Made by a program: the position numbers and the translations under genes. Of a stretch of DNA of 64,000 nt, positions 12,288-24,800 are shown piece after piece (the stretch's first letter is position 1; every line of letters begins with the position of its first letter). Source of the DNA: Apostichopus japonicus (lineage: Eukaryota; Echinodermata; Holothuroidea; Aspidochirotida; Stichopodidae); NCBI RefSeq assembly GCF_037975245.1, contig NC_092569.1:15315001-15379000 (forward strand). The letters are read 5' to 3'. Under the pieces are notes generated by a model. The model saw only the letters and a list, made by a program, of their open reading frames with translations, did no database searches and was not told the DNA's origin.

Positions 12288-12625
12288 CAGTGGCGTGGGA
12301 AGGTACTTTTGAGTGGGGGGGGGCTGAAGACTGATGGACGGCCTGGGGGAGGGGAAATTTTTTGCATTTCCAGGTGGCCTCAGATGCAATTTGGTGCAAT
12401 ATAGCACACTTCAACACCCACTCAAGTTTGTAAACTTAATTTTGTATTTTCACCTGGCCTTAGATGCAATTTGGTGCTCCAAATGAGATTTTTTTTCTCA
12501 TTTGGAAATGAAAAAGGAGTTTTCTGACTTGCGAAGCGGGGGGCGGAATGATTCTTCCGCCCCTCCACATTTTTCACTGGGGGGGGGCTAGCGCCCCCCC
12601 AATCCCCCCGGTTCCTACGCCCTTG
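12288..12625. mobile_element. 338-bp hAT-type MITE with exact empty site
   Basis: ACAAATTT is duplicated at 12280-12287 and 12626-12633, and the paralogous locus (near 41272) has it once with no insert. Ends are CAGTGGCGTGGGAA and, reversed, CAAGGGCGTAGGAACC. Eight-base duplications and CAGnGGCG termini are hAT marks. There is no coding content. Confidence 0.88.
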
Positions 12626-12633
12626 ACAAATTT

Positions 12634-14243
12634 ACTAGCACGAAATGCTTATGACAATAATTTCAACTATTTAATTACATTAAGTGAAAACGTAATGCCT
12701 TTCTCTAGGGATCATAATTTTTGTAAAAAGAGTTCCCAATTGGGTTGTCTTCAAAATGGAAACAACCAAAAACACACAAAAATAAAACCATAAAAGTACA
12801 GGATACATAAATCCATTTATTCTATATCTACATACAGCAAATGAACAGTTTAACCAAATCCCCAAATTAAGATAAAAAGGGAGAAAGCGTAGCCGGAAAA
12901 TATGGAAAGAAATAATATTTTCCACGTTGTTTACGATTTTATTAAGATAATAATAGCTGCACAGGAGCGAAAAATAATAATGAGAAGAAGTCAATCAGTA
13001 TTATAGTGTGTTAATTAGCTAATACTTAAAGAAGGGTATTGTTGTTTCGTCGTCATAGCATACTGAAATAAACTAGTAACCATACAAACTAATATTCTCA
13101 GTTTTATTAACTTTTGACTTTTATTTCATAAACCGACGTTCAAATTAATTCATAGACTATCGAATAAGCTATACAATGGGTCAAAATGGTAAATCTTACA
13201 ATGATATATTATAACAAAAACGGATGTCTAATTTTTTTCAGTACTTGCTTCCGTTGCAGATATTATCAGTAACAATTTTTTATGTTTTCATATTTACTCA
13301 TAAAGGAGACATTTTTAAAGGTGCAGGCGACGAGTGAACCATGCTACGGCGTAGGCTAAACAAATAAGTAAAAAAAAAATTAAAAACGGAGATTGCTTCC
13401 ATAACCTCTGGTTATTCTTACAAAATGAAGTATAGGCCTATGCCCAAGTGACGAAGCTCAGCAATTTATGTATGTACTTTAATAAAATGACGCTAGGAAA
13501 CATATTTATTACTATTGACCCATTCAAAATAAGTGCTTTTGAAGTGTTGTTGAGTGAAGTAATTCGTGGATTTGATATCTCTGCCTACAGGGTGGGAACT
13601 GCAGTTTGGTTCTGCTCATTCAACTAGTTGCGAAATATCTTCATGCGCCATACATGCACTGCGGTGACGAAGAAAGGGGAGGGGGGGGGTACCATCATGA
13701 GGTTTACGTTTTGGGAGGAGTTCGCACAATTTCAGACAAGTTTGTTCAGCGACCTCCTCTGATCACGTGACCTTTGGCGTTGATGTTCTATAATGTTGTA
13801 GGATAACCCATCTGGTTTCCGTTATATGTCATTTTGGTATGCCCGAGCCGTGATGTTAAAGTAAAACAATTTCGCTTTTTTGTGATTATTATTATTTTTT
13901 TCTTGTTATAAAACATCTAATAAAGGCATAAAATAATAAGATTTTATGATAAAACGTTGAAATTTGGGGTTCACACATCGGAATTTGAGATAAAGGAAAA
14001 CTAATTTCGATCTAGAACGCCAATTTTTTTTTTTTTTTTTGTAAACCGTCGCAAATTTATTATACAATATCAAATTTCCAGATAAAATGTTGAAATTTTA
14101 TAGTTAAAACATGTAAATGTCAAGATATTCTATCCAAATGTTTAAACAACACGTATAGGGAATCTTGTGATAAAACGTTAAAATTTAGAAGAAACAAGTC
14201 AAACTTGGAAGAGAGAGAAAGGAGGAACATGTGGAGCTAAAAG
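12634..14243. other. 3' flank of gene 2, no gene seen
   Basis: AT-rich sequence with homopolymers, shared with 41280-42913. I see no exon with plausible splice sites. Confidence 0.6.
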
Positions 14244-15219
14244 CAGGGGCGTCAATCATTGGGAGGGGGACAGGGAGCATGTCCCCCACTTTATGAAGGG
14301 TAATGGGGGGGGGCACAATATCAATGTACCCCAAGGTTTAGTGACTGACTCGCTTAGGCGCTAGGCCCATATCAGGCTCAAAATGACTCGTGTATCGCAT
14401 AACAGGAGCTCAAACATTGTGCTATGAGATTAGTAGTTGATAATAATTTAATCTCATCTGCTGAACCCCCCTCCCCACCCCCACCTATGAGAAATGAAAA
14501 TTTTCAACTTGTTTGAAATAAGAATAAAGGATTTTAATGATAGCGTAATTTAAATGAGGAGCCGCGCCCATAAGCCGCTTAGGTTATATGCTAAGTCAGC
14601 AGATAATGGAAGCCTGCAGATTTCGCTAATTTTCTTTCCAGTATAATATTTTCATATTTTATGGTATGTTGTATTATCACGTACAAACAATATAACACTA
14701 CATGTCAATATAATATTGTGCCTTCAGTTTGGTTAGCAATACCCAGATACCCCAATAGTGTGTTTTAAATGTGCCATGATACCATATGTGTGCATGTTGT
14801 AGACATCTGTATATAACAAGATGATGCTATTCTGGTGTGCAAACTTGAAGAATGTTTCCGTTTTTGCTTTTGGCTTCAATGTTATTAATCATGAAAATGA
14901 CCCTAAGTTACACCCGGATGTTAAATATATAAGTCTGTCTTAATGTAAGTCTTATCACTCGTCAGATGTGACTTTTGTTACTATATATTGATTACTGGCA
15001 TATCAAATTCAGGGACCAAACAGAAGCAACTTTTCAGAAATCTGGATGTGTGTCCGCCTATGGACCCCGCCGGGCTTCGCCCTTAGACCACATTCAGGGA
15101 CCCGATAAGGCTTTGCACTAAGGCGCTGAGCTACGCGCACACTCCTTCAATTTGATCCTTGTTCAGTCATTTATGCCGCCCACCCCTCCCAACTCTTTTC
15201 AATTGGGATTGACGCCCTG
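14244..15219. mobile_element. 976-bp hAT-type non-autonomous element
   Basis: Termini CAGGGGCGTCAATC and, reversed, CCAGGGCGTCAATC. Flanking 8-mers are GCTAAAAG (14236-14243) and GCTAAATG (15220-15227), one mismatch. It is shared with 42922-43889, so insertion came before the older duplication. No transposase frame. Confidence 0.8.
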
Positions 15220-15588
15220 GCTAAATGTCCTAAATTGGTATGAAACGTCAAAAGTTTGCGATGAAATATCGAACAATTTAGTTAAGATATCTCAAGATTG
15301 ACAAAACGTCACTAAATATAGCCGTAAAAAGCGTAGAATCTTCGAAATAAAACGTCAGCACTCTGTCAACATTTTTTTTTCAGATGAGAAAATGCGTCAA
15401 AAAGTTTAGTAATTTTTTTTTTTATACAAACAAGAAGATTTGCCCAACGACCGTCGATTATAGCCCGTGAAATGTAAGCTATAATGTGATTAAGTTGAAT
15501 AGTATTAAGGAAACAAAATCATTTTGATCATCCGTCCTTCTTTTCTTCATAGAGTGATACATAACGGTATTGGTACGAATGTTATATA

Positions 15589-15863
15589 TTACACTGGTCG
15601 AATCTTCATCTCCGTGTATTTGAGATTATGGTCGGGGCCAGATAGGTATTTCCAACAGACAGAGGTTTCTCTACCGCAACATTCCGTAGAGGAGGGTGTA
15701 ATGTGGTCAACGTTATAATCACTGTTGAGATTGGCCGTACAACAGTGGCCGTACCACCAGCCACCATGTTTTAAACTTGCACAGTCTTTCTCCACGTTGA
15801 CATCATTATCTCGGTCGTGAGTACTAAATTGTTTTTTCATGTGATGGTGAAGAGCATCCTTCC
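15589..15863 (-). CDS. Gene 2 exon 6: C-terminal FReD and stop
   Basis: 275 nt, 90 codons plus TAA. It shows [16 protein letters not shown] (calcium-binding loop), [18 protein letters not shown] (ligand-pocket region of ficolin-type FReDs) and a C-terminal [10 protein letters not shown]. It has more Cys than a standard FReD (CC pairs in HCCTAN and ECCGRE), so extra disulfides are likely. The exon lies about 5.2 kb from exon 5 because a CACTA-like element interrupts the intron. Confidence 0.9.
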
Positions 15864-18800
15864 CTGTTAACACGCACAAAAGAAGAAGAAATATTAAATG
15901 AGTTTAAGAAAGAAATGAGAAAGATAGAGAGAGAGAGGGTAGGGGTGGGGGAGAAACCTAGACCGCAGTAAGGAAACTATTAACCAAACCGTGGCAAAAT
16001 GGTGAAAATCACAAAATTGCTATGGAATGATTGTAAAGATAAAGGACACAAGGCTGGAGACTGGATCATGTCTAACTATGACGTCATCCAGCCACACCTG
16101 CTTCAATGTTTTTCTTTATTTATACAATGTTCTTTTTTGGTAATGGAAAAGGAACTTAACAAATGTTGAAATCTCTACTATTGAAGATTTAAGCAGAACT
16201 TATGATGTCATTCACTGTAAACATTAGTTAGTCACGAATGGCAAAAATCTAGTCACAGTGACTAGAGTTAGCTAGTCATTACCAATTCGTTAGTTGCAGA
16301 CCAATTTGCATGGTCGTTCGACTAACATAAATTAGTCACATAAATTTGTACGAACTTTGTTGACACTCACTATGCATGTCATGTATGTAAGCGTGACGAG
16401 AATATTCTAGTATTCTGTTTGTTTACTTTCTATAACCTTCAGCTTTGACCAATGACGTCATTATTTTTATCCAATCATCGTACCGTAGAATACCGTGTGC
16501 TCAGCTGATCAGAGATCAAAAATTCAGACGACGGCCGGCGATTACATGTATACTGTATGCACGTACGTGGTACGTCGTACGTCGTACATTGCGGCCATTG
16601 CCTAACTGCACATAGAACAGGGCCATCAACAAAATAAGAAGATTCTTAATCATTTAACAAATTGTCAGAAGCAGTTTCAAAATGTCGTCAGTTAGGTAAG
16701 TTCAATCACAACTGAAATTCTAATAAATAATAATTGACACAATTGACATATTGTTCAAGGAAGGTTTGAATATCCGCAATATGTTTGGCTGGAAAGTATG
16801 GGTAAAATTATAACGTTAGGCCTTAGTAAGCAAAACTGTTGCTAACGCTAGGACGAAGCTAGGCTAGGAGTTTAGTCTACCTAGTGTAGCCCACATGCGC
16901 TCGTAGATGTATAGTACTATAGTAGCAGTAATACACACTTATAACGACATATTTTATATAAATGTGTATTATTAGCTAGTATACTAGGCCTATATTCTAT
17001 AATGTTTCGAGCGCCTGTGGTGTAGGCTAGCATACGTCAAGTTTCTAGACACTTCGTCGACCACCAACCCGGTCTGCATTTCGTGCACTCTACTGAAGAT
17101 CTTCGGCGTGGTACATACCTTCTGCTCTTGTAGGCTAAAGTACATGGTACTCATATTTTAGGTTATTTTTGCTAAAGTTGGAAGTACCTGGTGTTTAAAT
17201 AAGGACAAAACTCAGTTTCAATGCATGAAATACCCATAATGTTGTTAGCTTAGGCCTAGGCCTCAGGTTCATAGTGGCGCTATGTAAGTATCCTACTTCC
17301 TAGACCAAGTCTACACCAGCTGTAGCACAATGTTGTAGGGTTCTGTAGCCTAAGTGGAGTGGCTGCTGAGTGCTAATACCCTTGACAGAGAGTGTTTTGA
17401 GTCTTATTTAGCAAATAATCCACAAAGGTATGCATTTTCTGCTCCTGCATATGTGTATCAAGGAGTTTTGAGCCTACTCAGCCTATCATTAATTTCCTGT
17501 TGTTTGTCAATTTTCAGAGAAAATTGATGTGCCAAGTCCTCAGCATTCACAGCTATATACTTTGAAGGTTGTGGTATTAATGGACTCAACTGGTTAGATG
17601 AGGTAACAACAAATTCCAAACAACTCTGACAGCAGAAATAGATATCCTGATACTTCCATGGGAGATCTACTGTAGTAACTATAGGAACCAGTGCTTGCCA
17701 CCCATGGAGAATAAGGTAATTTGACGTTGTTGTTCTTTGACAAGCAACAAATTTGAACGTTTTATCACAAATTATGCCCCCTATCTACCTCTTGTCCCCT
17801 ATACCTGTCTTTAATACATTGTAACAACCTATGCATAAACCTTTAAATGGACTTGATATGCTATTGAGGTGAACTGTGTATTTAGATAGCATTTTAGTAA
17901 GCTTTCCTTTAGACTACTTTACATACTGTTACAGTTAGGCTGTGGTTTACAAATCCCAATGATACAGTTTTGGAAAAGAACACCTTCAATTCTATTCGCT
18001 TATTCTAAGTAACTTAACAGTTGCACTGGAGTGACAGGCAATATCAGTTTAATATGTTCCAAACAGTTCAGGAATACATTGGGGTATGTCCTGTAGGTCA
18101 GTTTGGGAGGAATCAGCTGAGCTAAACAAAAGTAGTTTTCATCACATTTCAGAGCCAGAGACGAAAAAGCCCTCCCCGCTGACCCTTCTCTGGATGATGT
18201 TTCTGCAGGTATGGCAAGCCAGACCAAGTGGACTGTGATCCGGATACCAATAAACCTGCAAGAATCATAAATGCACCCAACTTGGTCAAGCTTATCAAAA
18301 TTGGTGACTGGAAATGTTGTTGCAGATGTAGACCTGGTTACTGCTTACACAGTATTGCTAATATGTGTATTTACACACTGCACAGTGCATACTGCAATCT
18401 CTGAAAATAATTTTTATGGACCAAAAATGATAATTGCATTGAAATATGTTGTGGTTTAAATTGTGACGACTATAAAAAAGTATCATTTTGTTATGAAAAA
18501 AAAAAAATTCATCTCTCACTTAAGGTGACATACTCCTATTAGAGTCTATATCCATCCCTTCGATTGTTCTCCTTCAGGAAAAGTGCCAAATGATGTTCGA
18601 TATATCGGGCAAGTCTTTAACATGGACTTCAGTGTACTTGGAAAAAATTAAAATCATTAAATGAGGTTAGTGTGATTAAATGTGGGGACCTCATTTAAAA
18701 TGTACCCCAAAAAATTGACCTAAAAGGTACGTTTCTACCATTCAAGACATGCTTATAGTTTGTGATAAAGTACTTCTAGAATTGTTTTAACTACTTTGTT

Positions 18801-21800
18801 TTCTGTTCCACCCTAATGTTGCGTCAAGGATAATAACATATTCAACTTACATGTTCTGCATTAATATTGTACCATCACATCCATGGTCAGAAACTCAGAA
18901 TAATATCACTTCCAAGTTCCTAATTCGAGATGATGATTTTAAGGATATTTTCTGGCCCTTTTTAACAGCTAAGGTCATATAGAGCTACTCAAGGTCTTTT
19001 TATACCATTTGATTTAACATGGGGTATTATTTTTATTATTTTGTGTATGTTAAATATATGTTATGTATATTTATATTTAAATATTAATCAAGATAATTTA
19101 TTTGGCTAAACTTCTATTTTTGAGCTGTGTATTCTCAATTTTTCCCTTTTTCTGTCTGTCCACATCTCTTCCATGCTGCTATTTTGATGAAACTGATGGA
19201 GCCCATAATGATGCATGGTCAGTGGACAATGAGGGTCTTTAAGAAATTGTAGGTATAGGTCATCAGGGGGTCTAATTGTTTGAAAACTGTTGAACACTGC
19301 CAACTTAATTGCTTAGGAGCATTTCAATGTAATCCCATAAGTATTCTCAAGATGTTTTGTCAGAAAAGATTTTGACAATTTTGTAAAACTAAGTTTTCCC
19401 AATTGTCCCATAAATATTTATTTTAGTTTTAAATGTTCTTTAACCTTTAGTGTTTGTTACTGTTCTTTATGAGATGACTTTTAATGGAATGCTTATTTGT
19501 CACATTTTGCATTAATACTGAATGTTAATAAAAAATTACCATGAAACTTACAATGTGTGTCACTATCTCATTTCTTAACTAATTAGTACTTAATATTAAA
19601 CTAGTCTTGTGACCTAAATAAGTAGTCACAGTTGCAATGACTAATATTTTTGGTCACTGGACTAAGCTTTGGTCGATAGAGGCATCGTAGTAGGACTAAT
19701 TTTAATTAGTCAGAAAACTCGATTTAATAAGTCACAAAACTAATGTTATATAGTCAAATGACTAGAAGAAACTGGTCGATAGAGGCATCGTTGTGACTAA
19801 TTTTTTTTAGTCATATTGACTAACTATTGTTTACAGTGTTGGTTTCAGTGTCAAGGATGCAAATATTCCACCTCTAAAATTCGAGGTCCATCCATCCGTC
19901 CGTCCGTGCGTCCGTCCGTCCGTCCGTGCGTCCGTCCGTCCGTCCGTCCGTCCGTCCGTCCGTCCGTCCGTCCGTCCGTCCGTCCATCCATCCATTATTC
20001 CATCCATCCATCCATCCATCCATCCATCCATCCATCCATCCATCCATCCATCCATCCATCCATCCATCCATCCATCCATCCATCCATCCATCCATCCATC
20101 CATCCATCCATCCATCCATCCATCCATCCATCCATCCATCTATCTATGATGACACTTTAACTGCGTTATAATTGCTAACATACATTACATACATTACGGG
20201 AGATATAACGCTTCTAAACAGAAGGTTCTTATTTTATCAGTACAGAGGTTATGTACAGTTTTATATCTTATGATATAGTTGTGTTCATATGTCTATTGTT
20301 TTAATAACGTCGGCTCTGCCGTTGCTTTTGCAGAGACAGTTATTACTTTAAGATTCTCCGTGGAAAGTCATTGTTTGCATTTGATTCAGTCATACAGGAT
20401 ATGAAATAAAATCAATCAAGTCGAAGATGATAAAGTTGGAATGAATATTAAGAAAAAACACAAAAGTGAGAACGCCTTTATCAGAACAAAGAAGGCGCCG
20501 ATGTGAACACCAAACATAGAAGATTAATGAAGAGAAAGCTATTGTACGTTTTTATAGAGGAACCATTGAAAGTTAATATGAAAGAGAATACATTTTCAAT
20601 GGTTACAATTGAACAGCTTGGTTCGTAATTAATATGCTATATGTCGTAAGACATGGTAATATTTGTCAAACAATATACTTCATATGCTTCATATGGCTAA
20701 AGATTGCCAAGTGTATGATATAAACCAACATTGAAGTTTAATGTTGCAGTATCCATCCATTCATCGATCCGTCCGTCCGTCCGTCCGTCCGTCCGTCCGT
20801 CCGTCCGTCCGTCCGTCCGTCCGTCCGTCCGTCCGTCCGTCCGTCCGTCCGTCCGTCCGTCCGTCCGTCCGTCCGTCCGTCCACGTCCGTCCGTCCGTCC
20901 GTCCGTCCGTCCGTCCGTCCACGTCCGTCCGTCCGTCCGTCCGTCCGTCCGTCCGTCCGTCCGTCCACGTCCGTCCATCCATCCACCCCCACCCATCCAT
21001 CCATCCACCCACCCACGTATCCATTCAGCCATCCATCCATCCATCCACCCCCACCCACCCACCCATCCATCCATGTATCCATATAGTAACAAGCACATAT
21101 TTAACTCACTATTGCTTCTGGTTTTTGCTGTCCCGCTGAAAGCTCCCAGCTCAGACAGTCGGTACTTGTCATTTTCATCGTTTATGCGGAACAGGTCATA
21201 CTTAGCAAAGTATGAAGATCCTTCTCTGTCCACCAGATCAATCCTGAGTGTGTAGCGACCTTGATTGGTGAGGTAATACAGCTTGTCATTACCCAACCAG
21301 AACTCATGATCCAGCTCACCAAAGCCTTCTTTATAGCTCGTCCAGTTACGAAAAAAATCAACGGAACCATTAACACGACGTTGGAACACCTGAAATCAAA
21401 ATAAATTAAGGATTTGCTAAGATTTACCATTTCAAAACTAAGAAGTCATGGGGATGTTTCTTATGTAGATTAATATGACAGAGATGAACCAGAATGAGTC
21501 AGTTTACCAAATACTTTTAGAACATAATCGAATATTAGACAATCCATATTAAACAGAAAAAAGAAGACTGACAGTTTACGAGCTTGACTTGAAGGAGCAA
21601 CCACAGAAAAACAAAAATTAACAGAGAGTTCCTTTTTTTTGTCACTATTCTGTTACACTGTATCTTTGTAATGCTAACTGGAATGAATCTAATTGCCAAA
21701 GTGATAATAAGAATGTGAATAATAAATGGGAAGCAGTAAGTACATCCAGACTATACCACCAGAAATTTAAAAAAAGGAAGTTTCCTTCACAAAGAAACGT

Positions 21801-24800
21801 TTCCTTCACAAAGGAAACGTTTCGGAGATTTCCTCCAATTTGGTATAATCCATTTGCTCTGCCATAAGATAAAAGATCAATGTCATTGTTTATATTTTGA
21901 AGATCTTTCTCTCAACGCTTTAATCTTTAAGAAAACAAAACATAACATGTCTTAAATTGAAAAATTACTAAGCTGTAATGTTTAACCTTGGAATAACAAC
22001 AAATGTGTAAAGTAATTGTGCAATGCATGCAAACATATTAGTCAACATTTTAAGTGCAGCTTGTAATGTTTTATGTTAGTGGTTTTATAATATTCATTAT
22101 CATACGGTTTATATATTTTATAATTACATACGTTTTGAGTAATGCAACACCAGTATACTTCTTCTAAATTCAGTCTTCTCTGGTTTGTGATATTTCTACT
22201 CCCTTGAAAGCAATATAGCACATTCGACCTGTAACTTCTTGTTATTCAACATCACTGCCTGCAGTTCATTTAAATACGCTGTAACACCTTCCCTTATTGC
22301 CATATACAATCTATGCTAAACAAAATCAATAAGTTAAGATAAAGCAATAGGGCAACAATTTATCAGTTTGAGTATTACAATACATTTTAAGATATGAACT
22401 AAAATCCTTACGTTTTTATTTATAATATAACAGCGGTAGCATTACCTGGAAGTAATCAATGCCTCTGATTACGTATGTATAGGTCCATATTGTCATCGTA
22501 TACCTGACTATAGGAAATATCAACTAATTTCTCAAATGACAAATTTTATTAATGTTGATTAAGTGACACGGCAAAATGGATTGCGTGTATGGCGAGTCGG
22601 TTGAACATTCAACACAGCTTATTTTTGAGGAAGAAATCACGTTTTTTTTCTTCTCCCTGTTGTGGGCAACATATTTCTTAAGTGATGTAACATTTCACTT
22701 CGGTGTAAGGTAGCGTGTACTCACTGAGGGAAAAGTAGAATCCTAAAATAAACGCTTAAACGTTTGTCGTTTTTAACAATGTATCATTAAAGAGTACGGT
22801 AAGCCAGATCAGTGAGTTGGTTTAATTAATGGTGTAGATACCACTATTGTTATAATCAGCATTGTATTTGTATTTGTAATAAGTAATGCTTGAAGTTTAG
22901 AAATTTAAACGTAGCAATCACAGACAAACAAATAAAATTCAACGGAGGACTATCCGGATTTGTCACAAATCTTTCAGTCTGTATCTGTGTAATGCTAATT
23001 AAAATAAACTAATGACGTAAGTAATTACTTAATATTAAACATCCAATAAATAGTTTATGACATCTGTGATTCATTATTTGTGAAATTATATACCAAAGGC
23101 CTACAGAAATCTAGATTCTATTATGACTTACCGTCCATCCACCTCCGTCAGTCATGTTACAATAAACTGGAAATGGTGATCCAGACCAGTTAGTTGGTTT
23201 AATATTGTAGATACCACCGTCTCTTTTGCCAGCATTATATACATCTTGACAATTGGTGTGCCGTGTACATGTCTTTCCATCACCATGGTAACCACCCACG
23301 CAGTAACATTGACGAACATTGTCTCTTTCCTCACACTTTGCATTAGAGCTACAAAAGTATTGGTCATCCCAAGTGACGTTGCCATGGATACAGTGAGCCC
23401 TGCGCGTACAGTCATCGTTGACATAGAACCCACCCGACTGAGAAAGGAAGGAGGCGAAAACGGTACAGTTCAATTATTAACTCTAAATTATCAAACGCAC
23501 GTAGTGGTCTTTAATTATCTATCATTTCTGGGAAGGGGAGGGGGAAGGTGGTGATGAAGGGATGTAGGGGGAAGGTGAGGAAGGGTGAAGGGAGGGATGG
23601 GAGGGGGGCCATAATAAAATATATCCGTCGACTTACAACTATGGAGGCATATGGTGATTTTCAGACAGTCGACGCAAATATGTCACCATTTTCAAAACTG
23701 GGGGAAAATAATTTTCAACTGTTTAGATTGGTAACCAGTCTTGCAGTAACATTGACGAACATTGTTTTGTTCCTCACACAGTGCATTGAGACTGCAACTG
23801 TATTCGTCATCCCACGTGACACTGCCATTGATACAGTGAGCCATTCTTGTACAATCAGGGTTGACATAAAATCCACCGGCCTGTGCAATAGCAACGTGGT
23901 TGTAAACAGTGATAGTATATTTTAACAATAATAGGAATAACTATAACGATATTAATGATCATGATAACTGTAGTGACGAAGATGACGACGACGACGATGA
24001 CGATTAAAATGACGATCACGATGACGACGATGATGATGATGATAATTTTTTTGCTGTCGGCATTAAGAATGGATAGCAGTATATCAAAATTAACGTAGAG
24101 TCAAGGGAGAAACTGGCAGAATACCGTCAATTTTGCTTGAAGTTAAACATCTGAAAGTCATTTATTTCATATTAAATGACTTCTCGATATCTGGCTGCAG
24201 AAGTAAAGACTTTGGAAACTCACCGAAATGCTTGCATTCACACTTGTCATTTGACATGTGCAATTCTCAGGTGCCGCACAAACCATTTCATTGTCATCAT
24301 TGTAGCATCGCAGCTGACCACGTAGGCAGACAGTCGGGGTTGATAAACGAATTGTGTCGATTGATTGAGAGGAGCTCTCAACTGGTGGTGCGGTGGTGCT
24401 CTGCGTGGTTGTTTCAACTGAGGACACCGTAGTGTCAGGCAAAGAGGAGAGTGTGCTAATCGGCGGTGAAGTGGTGCTCTGCGTGGTTGTTTCAACCGAG
24501 GACACCGTAGTGTCAGGCAAAGAGGAGAGTGTGCTAATCGGCAGTGAGGTGGTTCTCTGCGTGGTTGTTTCAACTGAGGACACCGTAGTGTCAGGCAAAG
24601 AGGAGAGTGTGTTAATCGGCGGTGAGGTGGTGCTCTGCGTGGTTGTTTCAACTGAGGACACCGTAGTGTCAGGCAAAGAGGAGAGTGTGTTAATCGGCGG
24701 TGAGGTGATGCTCTGCGTGGTTGTTTCAACTGAGGACACCGTAGTGTCAGGCAAAGAGGAGAGTGTGTTAATCGGCGGTGAGGTGGTGCTCTGCGTGGTT

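Larger units (their letters stand above)
11711..21389. repeat. Older paralogous block, copy 1 (3' half of gene 2 and its downstream flank)
   Basis: It matches about 40715-46121 from the 3' flank through exon 6, intron 5 and exon 5. Similarity stops at the acceptor of exon 5 and just after 11711. It is interrupted here by a 338-bp hAT-type MITE, a 3.6-kb CACTA-like element and about 0.8 kb before exon 5 that includes a CCGT array. Confidence 0.9.

Noticed and set aside
15070-15145. tRNA-like box A (TAGCTCAGCGC on the reverse strand) inside the hAT-type element
   Set aside because: No good B box or cloverleaf could be drawn, and the paralogous copy has broken the box A. Possibly a tRNA-SINE relic.
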